Under the pieces are notes generated by a model, which saw nothing but the letters and a program-made list of their open reading frames with translations, did not search any database and had not been told where the DNA came from. From Buttiauxella noackiae ATCC 51607 (GTDB lineage: Bacteria; Pseudomonadota; Gammaproteobacteria; Enterobacterales; Enterobacteriaceae): a DNA stretch of 64,000 nucleotides. The DNA lies in contig NZ_LXEO01000051.1 of NCBI RefSeq assembly GCF_001654865.1, forward strand, positions 1 through 64,000, written 5' to 3'. A program made the translations under genes and the position numbers. Shown piece after piece: positions 55,472 to 64,000 of this stretch. Position 1 is the stretch's first letter. Every line of letters starts with the position of its first letter.

Positions 55472-56809
55472 ATGGAATCTCAGATTTGGGTTGTGGGAAC
55501 GCTGCTAAGCAGCATAATTTTAATCGTCTTTACCATCGTAAAATTTAAGTTTCACCCTTTCCTCGCTTTGTTGCTGGCCAGTTTTTTTGTCGGCACCATG
55601 ATGAGTATGAGCCCGCTGGATATGGTGAACGCCATAGAAAACGGCATCGGTAGCACGTTGGGCTTTCTCGCGGCAGTCATCGGCCTTGGCACAATTTTGG
55701 GCAAGATGATGGAAGTTTCAGGCGGCGCGGAACGAATTGGCCTGGCATTACAGCGCTGCCGGTGGTTATCAGCTGACGTGATTATGGTGTTAGTCGGCTT
55801 AATTTGCGGCATCACGCTGTTTGTGGAAGTAGGCGTTGTGCTACTGATTCCACTGGCATTTTCTATCGCCAAAAAGACCAACACCTCTTTGCTGAAACTG
55901 GCTATCCCATTGTGTACTGCGTTAATGGCTGTGCACTGCGTGGTTCCGCCGCACCCAGCAGCGATGTTTGTGACCAACAAACTGGGCGCGGATGTCGGCA
56001 CGGTGATTGTGTATGGTTTACTGGTGGGCTTAACTGCATCGTTAGTCGGCGGGCCGCTGTTCCTGAAAATCGTCGGCAATCGCCTGCCATTTAAAGCGGT
56101 GCCAGCTGAATTTTCCGACCTGAAAGTTCGTAACGAAGAAACTCTGCCTTCATTGGGCGCGACACTGTTCACTATCTTGCTGCCAATTGGCCTGATGCTG
56201 GTCAAAACCCTCGCCGAGCTGAATATGGCGAAAGGCGGGGCGCTCTATACCCTGCTGGAGTTTATCGGCAACCCAATAACAGCCATGTTTATTGCGGTGT
56301 TTGTCGCCTATTACGTGCTTGGATTACGCCAGCATATCGGCATGAGCCAGCTGTTAACCCATACCGAGAATGGTTTTGGTTCTATCGCCAATATTTTGCT
56401 GATTATCGGTGCCGGCGGCGCATTTAACGCCATCCTGAAAACCAGTGGTCTGGCAGATTCGCTGGCAGTGTTGTTATCCAATTTGCATATGCACCCGATT
56501 TTGCTGGCATGGCTGGTCGCCCTGATTTTGCATGCGGCGGTAGGCTCAGCAACGGTGGCAATGATGGGAGCAACCGCGATTGTCGCGCCGATGCTGCCGC
56601 TATACCCCAACGTCAGCCCGGAAATTATCACCATTGCTATTGGCTCCGGCGCAATTGGCTGCACTATCGTCACAGATTCACTGTTCTGGCTGGTGAAGCA
56701 ATATTGCGGCGCCACGCTTAACGAAACATTCAAATACTATACAACGGCGACATTTATCGCCTCTCTGCTGGCACTGGGCGCGACGTTCCTGCTTTCCTTT
56801 ATCATCTAA
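55472..56809 (+). CDS. dsdX: D-serine transporter DsdX
   Basis: 445 residues from the ATG at 55472 (GAGGTGGGT upstream), same length as E. coli DsdX. Gluconate:H+ symporter (GntP) family, about twelve helices: KFHPFLALLLASFFVGTMMS, GITLFVEVGVVLLIPLAFSI, and VHCVVPPHPAAMFV are family motifs. It imports D-serine. A frame extending upstream to 55412 lacks a ribosome site. Confidence 0.95.
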   Translation: MESQIWVVGTLLSSIILIVFTIVKFKFHPFLALLLASFFVGTMMSMSPLDMVNAIENGIGSTLGFLAAVIGLGTILGKMMEVSGGAERIGLALQRCRWLSADVIMVLVGLICGITLFVEVGVVLLIPLAFSIAKKTNTSLLKLAIPLCTALMAVHCVVPPHPAAMFVTNKLGADVGTVIVYGLLVGLTASLVGGPLFLKIVGNRLPFKAVPAEFSDLKVRNEETLPSLGATLFTILLPIGLMLVKTLAELNMAKGGALYTLLEFIGNPITAMFIAVFVAYYVLGLRQHIGMSQLLTHTENGFGSIANILLIIGAGGAFNAILKTSGLADSLAVLLSNLHMHPILLAWLVALILHAAVGSATVAMMGATAIVAPMLPLYPNVSPEIITIAIGSGAIGCTIVTDSLFWLVKQYCGATLNETFKYYTTATFIASLLALGATFLLSFII

Positions 56810-56827
56810 GCGCAAAGAGATTGTCTT

Positions 56828-58156
56828 ATGAAAAACGCTAAAATAAACACATTGATTCAACAATTTCCGCTGGTTCGCGATCTGATTGATTTGCAAGAAA
56901 CCCGTTGGTTTAACCCGGAAACCACAACCCTCGCCGAAGGCTTACCATACGTGGGTCTGACGGCCGAAGATGTACAGGATGCCCATGCACGCCTGACGCG
57001 TTTTGCACCTTATCTGGCGCAGGCATTCCCGGAAACCGCTGCGACTAACGGCATTATCGAGTCCGAACTGGTAGCCATTCCGGCAATGCAAAAACGCCTG
57101 GAAAAAGAGTTTGATCAGCAAATTTGTGGCCAATTGCTGCTGAAAAAAGACAGCCATCTGCCGATTTCAGGCTCCATCAAAGCACGTGGTGGGATTTATG
57201 AAGTCCTGACACATGCCGAAAAACTGGCAATCGAAGCCGGTTTACTGACCACCGACGATGACTACACCAGACTGCTATCACCTGAATTTAAAGCTTTCTT
57301 TAGCCAGTACAGCATCGCGGTGGGTTCAACCGGCAACCTGGGGTTATCCATCGGCATCATGAGCGCACGCATCGGCTTTAATGTCACCGTGCATATGTCT
57401 GCCGATGCTCGCGCATGGAAAAAAGCTAAACTGCGCAGCCATGGTGTGACGGTTGTGGAATACGAACAAGATTACGGCGTTGCCGTTGAACAGGGCCGTA
57501 AAGCAGCTGAATCCGACCCGAACTGTTTCTTTATCGACGACGAAAATTCCCGCACGCTTTTCCTCGGCTATTCAGTTGCCGGCCAGCGCTTAAAAGAGCA
57601 GTTTGCCCAGCAAGGTCGCGTTGTGGATAAAGATCACCCGCTGTTTGTTTACCTGCCATGCGGCGTGGGCGGTGGACCTGGTGGCGTGGCATTTGGTCTG
57701 AAAATGGCGTTTGGTGATAACGTTCACTGCTTCTTTGCAGAACCGACGCATTCGCCTTGTATGCTGCTGGGGGTTTATACCGGTCTGCATGATGAAATAT
57801 CAGTGCAGGATTTGGGTATTGATAACGTTACTGCCGCGGATGGCCTGGCAGTAGGGCGTGCATCCGGGTTTGTTGGGCGCGCAATGCAACGGTTACTCGA
57901 CGGTTTCTATACTCTTGAAGACCAGACGATGTACCAGTTGCTCGGCTGGCTGGCGCAAGAAGAGAATATTCGCCTCGAGCCTTCTGCGCTGGCGGGAATG
58001 CCTGGCCCATTGCACGTAAGTGCTGATAAGGCTTACCAGCAGATGCATGGCTTCACCGCGCATCAACTGCAAAATGCCACTCATATCGTCTGGGCGACAG
58101 GCGGTGGCATGGTGCCAGAAGCAGAGATGGCGCAATATCTGGCGAAAGCGAAGTAA
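56828..58156 (+). CDS. dsdA: D-serine ammonia-lyase DsdA
   Basis: 442 residues, E. coli length. The PLP lysine is K118 in [12 protein letters not shown], and [12 protein letters not shown] binds substrate carboxylate. [14 protein letters not shown] is the phosphate-binding glycine loop. It converts D-serine to pyruvate and ammonia and so detoxifies it. It lies 18 bases after dsdX in one operon. Confidence 0.97.
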   Translation: MKNAKINTLIQQFPLVRDLIDLQETRWFNPETTTLAEGLPYVGLTAEDVQDAHARLTRFAPYLAQAFPETAATNGIIESELVAIPAMQKRLEKEFDQQICGQLLLKKDSHLPISGSIKARGGIYEVLTHAEKLAIEAGLLTTDDDYTRLLSPEFKAFFSQYSIAVGSTGNLGLSIGIMSARIGFNVTVHMSADARAWKKAKLRSHGVTVVEYEQDYGVAVEQGRKAAESDPNCFFIDDENSRTLFLGYSVAGQRLKEQFAQQGRVVDKDHPLFVYLPCGVGGGPGGVAFGLKMAFGDNVHCFFAEPTHSPCMLLGVYTGLHDEISVQDLGIDNVTAADGLAVGRASGFVGRAMQRLLDGFYTLEDQTMYQLLGWLAQEENIRLEPSALAGMPGPLHVSADKAYQQMHGFTAHQLQNATHIVWATGGGMVPEAEMAQYLAKAK

Positions 58157-58171
58157 CCCTTAATAGATTTT

Positions 58172-58196
58172 GTAAGGGGGATACGCTCCCCCTTAC
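58172..58196. terminator. Hairpin between dsdA and the glucosidase gene
   Basis: GTAAGGGGGA / TCCCCCTTAC, perfect 10-bp arms between two converging genes; T runs are weak on both sides. Confidence 0.6.
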
Positions 58197-58207
58197 CCTG
58201 TTTGCCG

Positions 58208-61149
<2,942 letters not shown>

Positions 61150-61182
61150 TTTTAAATCCTCACGTAACAACCTGTAGGGTAA

Positions 61183-61241
61183 ATACCCTTTTGCATTCAA
61201 GCTGCAGCCAACCCCACTGCAGCTCGAAGGATGACGGGTAT
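61183..61241. repeat. Short ERIC-related palindrome
   Basis: ATACCCTTTTGCATTCAAGC and GCTCGAAGGATGACGGGTAT form near-complementary arms, with CTGCAG at both inner edges. It is a 59-bp deletion form of the repeat at 45937. Confidence 0.7.
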
Positions 61242-61358
61242 AAGTGACCTTATTTTTTAAACGCTGGTCTGAGACTGAGAGTAGGGAGGTGTAGGCGACT
61301 TATCTTTGCCTGCCGCACCGATTCGTGATCGCTTTCATAGTTTTTGTTTAGGGTAAGT

Positions 61359-61386
61359 TGTCTACTTTTGAATGAATAAATAGACA
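61359..61386. promoter_or_regulatory. Candidate YidP operator
   Basis: TGTCTA ... TAGACA inverted half sites separated by 16 bp. A third GTCTAC lies next to the yidP start (61500-61505). HutC-type GntR regulators often bind TGGTCTAGACCA-like sequences; the wide spacing weakens the case. Confidence 0.35.
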
Positions 61387-61507
61387 CAGCGATTTTTAAT
61401 TTCTTATTCACCATGAAAATATGAAATAAAAATTATTTAAATTATGTAGTTAACCAATGAAGTAACGGCTTTATAAACCCCATTCAAAGCTGCTAAGAGG
61501 TCTACAG

Positions 61508-62212
61508 GTGATCTACAAATCTATCGCCGATCGGTTACGCATCCGGCTAAATTCTGCTGATTACAACATTGGCAGCCCGCTACCTTCTGAAGTTCGTCTG
61601 GCAGGTGAGTTTGGTGTTTCACGTATGACGATCCGTAAAGCCATCGATTTACTGGTGAGTTGGGGTTTGGTTGTGCGTCGCCACGGCAGTGGTACTTATG
61701 TCGCGAAGAAAGATGTTCACCACGAAACGACAAATTTGACCGGTTTTATTGAGGTGATGCGTAACCAGGGTAAGGAGGTGGTGAGCGAGGTATTGGAATT
61801 TAATGTGATGCCCGCCCCACCAGCAATCGCCAGCCAATTACGCATTAATATTGATGAACGGATCTATTACTCGCGTCGGGTGCGCTCGGTAGATGGCAAG
61901 CCGTTAATGGTAGAAGACAGCTATATGCCGGTGAAATTATTCCGTAATTTGTCCGTCGCACATCTGGAAGGTTCAAAATTCAGTTATATCGAGGATGAGT
62001 GTCACATTATCGTGTGCGGTAACTATGAAAGCCTGACACCCGTATTGGCAGACAAGAAGATGGCAAAATTGCTTAACATCAATGAGCTAACGCCTATTTT
62101 GCGCATCACATCACTGTCATACAGCGACAGCGGCGACTATGTGAATTATTCAGTGATGTTCCGAAATGCCAGCGAATACCAGGTGGATTACCATTTACGA
62201 CGGGTACATTAA
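61508..62212 (+). CDS. yidP: GntR/HutC-family regulator YidP
   Basis: 234 residues from a GTG with AGAGG upstream. Winged HTH (SPLPSEVRLAGEFGVSRMTI, KAIDLLVSWGLVVRRHGSGT), then a UTRA effector domain (ERIYYSRRVRSVDGKPLMVE onward). Clear match to E. coli YidP, adjacent to glv there as well. It likely controls the divergent glvCA genes by sensing a phosphorylated alpha-glucoside. Confidence 0.92.
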   Translation: MIYKSIADRLRIRLNSADYNIGSPLPSEVRLAGEFGVSRMTIRKAIDLLVSWGLVVRRHGSGTYVAKKDVHHETTNLTGFIEVMRNQGKEVVSEVLEFNVMPAPPAIASQLRINIDERIYYSRRVRSVDGKPLMVEDSYMPVKLFRNLSVAHLEGSKFSYIEDECHIIVCGNYESLTPVLADKKMAKLLNINELTPILRITSLSYSDSGDYVNYSVMFRNASEYQVDYHLRRVH

Positions 62213-62220
62213 AAAGAGAT

Positions 62221-62238
62221 GCCCGTCTAAGCGGGCAC
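62221..62238. terminator. Terminator between yidP and yidE
   Basis: TGCCCG / CGGGCA stem; on the minus strand it is followed by TCTCTTTTTAA, so it mainly serves yidE. Confidence 0.65.
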
Positions 62239-62246
62239 CTTAATTT

Positions 62247-63908
62247 CTACATTCCCCCCCAGAAGATAACCGCCAGTAGTTGCGGCGTGATAATGCGCAG
62301 GAACATCACCAGTGGATAAACGGTGGCATAAGAGAGTGCCGCAGCTCCACTGGTTGCGTGCAGGCCGTTGGCAAAAGCCAGTGCAGGGGGATCAGTCATT
62401 GAGCCTGCCAACATTCCGCACAGTGTCAGATAATTCATTTTGGCGAGTAACCTTGCCAGCAATGCAGTCACCAGCAATGGAATTCCTGTAATCAGAATCC
62501 CGTAGCCAATCCAGCTGACTCCATCTCCGTGGAGCAAAGTACTGATAAAATCACCGCCCGATTTCAATCCAACCACCGCCAGGAACAGCACAATTCCTAA
62601 CTCGCGCAGCGCAAGGTTGGCACTTGGCGGCATAAACCAATAGAGCTTGCCGATGCTACCAATTCGCCCAAGAATGATAGCCATAATAAGCGGCCCACCT
62701 GCCAGCCCAAGGCGTAGAGCCACAGGGAAGCCAGGAATAAATAGCGGAATAGAACCGAGCAATACCCCAAGTCCAATGCCAATAAACACTGGCAGCATTT
62801 GCACCTGCTGGAGTTTCTGTTGCGCGTTACCGACTTCAGCGGCTACCGCTTCTATTGATTCCGGGCGGCCTACCAGGTTCAGGATGTCGCCAAATTGCAG
62901 GCTGGCATTGCTGCTTGCGACCAGCTCAATACCTGCACGATTCAGACGAGAAATCACCACGTCATACTTTTGTTTTAAATGCAGATCGCGAATTTTCTTG
63001 CCGAGAACTTTCTCGTTAGTCACCACCACACGCTCAACGCGCAGGTCTGTACCACGAGTCGAAAGCGAGGTATCCACCTGCTGGCCAATCACCAGCAATG
63101 CAGAGTGCAGATCTTTTTCCTGGCCGACGAGGTGTAGTAAATCTCCGGTTTGAATAACAGTGCCAGGCGCTGGCACCATCAGCAACTCCCCACGTTTCAA
63201 ACGCGAACATATAATCGTATCGCTATTAAGGACCGGCACTTCCTGAATAGGTAATCCGTTAAGGTTTGGGTTGGCGACACAGATATTCATCGTCTGAAGT
63301 TGCGCGTGATTTTGCCCATTACTGCTATCAAAGCGCTGCGCTTCTTGATCGACATTAATCCGAAATGCCATGCGAATTAACCACATGGTCAGAAGAATCC
63401 CGCAAATACCGAACGGATAAGCCATCGCGTAGCTCATCCCCATTTTATCGACCAACTCTGAAGGCGTACCGAGGTCGGCCAAAATTTGCTGGCCTGCACC
63501 TAACGCTGGTGTGTTAGTTACCGCTCCAGAGAAAACACCCAGCACCACAGGAAGTGGAACATCGAAAATTTTATGGACGAGTGCCGTGACCAACGCACCA
63601 ATCACGACAATCAGAAGGGCAAATAGATTAAGTCGTAAACCGGAAACGCGTAGTGAGGAGAAGAAACCAGGCCCAACCTGAATACCAATGGTGTAGACGA
63701 AGAGGATCAAGCCGAATTCCTGAATGAAATGAAGCATATCTCCATTCAGGCTTATCCCTGCCTCACTGACGAAATGGCCAACAATAATCCCGCCGAACAG
63801 CACGCCACCGATACCAAATCCGACACCGCGTATTTTGATATTGCCAATCCATAAGCCGACGACTGCGACCAGAGCCAACATACTGACAGTTAACGCTATT
63901 CCACTCAT
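62247..63908 (-). CDS. yidE: YidE, AspT/YidE/YbjL-type transporter
   Basis: 553 residues from ATG at 63908, the E. coli YidE length. Two halves of the AspT-antiporter membrane domain (five or so helices each, [53 protein letters not shown]) flank two TrkA-C (RCK-C) cytosolic domains at about 190-375. The substrate is unknown; relatives exchange aspartate/alanine. In E. coli its neighbours are ibpB and ibpA, which would lie just beyond the right edge. Confidence 0.93.
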   Translation of the reverse strand: MSGIALTVSMLALVAVVGLWIGNIKIRGVGFGIGGVLFGGIIVGHFVSEAGISLNGDMLHFIQEFGLILFVYTIGIQVGPGFFSSLRVSGLRLNLFALLIVVIGALVTALVHKIFDVPLPVVLGVFSGAVTNTPALGAGQQILADLGTPSELVDKMGMSYAMAYPFGICGILLTMWLIRMAFRINVDQEAQRFDSSNGQNHAQLQTMNICVANPNLNGLPIQEVPVLNSDTIICSRLKRGELLMVPAPGTVIQTGDLLHLVGQEKDLHSALLVIGQQVDTSLSTRGTDLRVERVVVTNEKVLGKKIRDLHLKQKYDVVISRLNRAGIELVASSNASLQFGDILNLVGRPESIEAVAAEVGNAQQKLQQVQMLPVFIGIGLGVLLGSIPLFIPGFPVALRLGLAGGPLIMAIILGRIGSIGKLYWFMPPSANLALRELGIVLFLAVVGLKSGGDFISTLLHGDGVSWIGYGILITGIPLLVTALLARLLAKMNYLTLCGMLAGSMTDPPALAFANGLHATSGAAALSYATVYPLVMFLRIITPQLLAVIFWGGM

Positions 63909-64000
63909 CGAAGATTTCCCTGTGAATAACATCATCGTTACAAGGGATTCTGGCAGAGAGGAGAAGGAGTTAATGGGGTACAGAGCACAAAAAAAGGCCC

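Larger units (their letters stand above)
61150..61507. other. Divergent control region glvC/yidP
   Basis: About 360 bp with the short ERIC-type palindrome at 61183-61241, an AT-rich stretch and a candidate YidP operator at 61359-61386. No coding sequence. Confidence 0.6.

Noticed and set aside
61387-61507. Possible riboswitch or attenuator before yidP
   Set aside because: AT-rich with no stable hairpin series; ordinary promoter sequence explains it.

Overview
The window is a chromosomal segment of an enteric gammaproteobacterium (Enterobacteriaceae). Almost every gene has a clear Escherichia/Salmonella counterpart, gene order follows the E. coli yhj-bcs-dpp-yia segment, and REP- and ERIC-like palindromes sit between genes. 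The genus cannot be fixed from sequence alone. The type I cellulose operon (bcsO-Q-A-B-C-D-Z), the yjiRS pair and the glv/dsd block fit a member of the Enterobacter/Kluyvera/Buttiauxella group better than E. coli. No phage, insertion sequence or CRISPR array is visible.

Layout. 1-6.9 kb: the end-truncated gene of a fimbrial adhesin-like protein, a membrane-anchored STY4199/HEPN-like protein, the divergent yjiR/yjiS pair, a cupin, a GNAT acetyltransferase, a small YdgH/BhsA-type periplasmic protein and a short-chain dehydrogenase. 7-20.6 kb: yhjC, yhjD, yhjE, an inserted ccdAB toxin-antitoxin module, yhjG, pdeH, kdgK, yhjJ, dctA and pdeK. 20.8-32 kb: the cellulose synthase operon on the minus strand. 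32.6-34.3 kb: parDE and vapBC modules where E. coli carries bcsEFG. 34.4-40.1 kb: the dipeptide importer dppABCDF. 41-50.3 kb: a tRNA-Pro(UGG) gene with a nearby 3'-end copy, eptB, a small HD-domain (alarmone hydrolase-like) gene, yhjX, yhjY, tag, yiaC, bisC and yiaD. 50.3-52.3 kb: three accessory genes. 52.3-64 kb: the tisB/IstR SOS toxin locus, emrD, D-serine dsdC/dsdXA, an alpha-glucoside PTS/phosphoglucosidase pair with regulator yidP, and yidE.

How the genes work together. Cyclic-di-GMP ties several genes: BcsA carries a PilZ domain, PdeH has an intact EAL active site and a near-perfect flagellar sigma-28 promoter, and PdeK combines a degenerate GGDEF with an EAL domain. Uptake and catabolism modules dominate the rest (DctA, Dpp, KdgK, YhjX, DsdXA, Glv). 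Several regulatory sites are readable: a FliA promoter at pdeH, a YpdB-type tandem site at yhjX, a LexA box at tisB, the IstR antisense RNA with its target, and palindromes at all three type II toxin-antitoxin promoters.

Most notable: a complete TisB/IstR system with a 20-nt antisense match; four toxin-antitoxin modules in 64 kb, two of them between bcs and dpp; a 23-nt tRNA-Pro 3'-end duplication with its own terminator; a single-domain alarmone hydrolase-like gene next to yhjX; and an AT-rich bcs leader holding a possible 19-codon ORF. I did not find a convincing wholly new multi-gene system.
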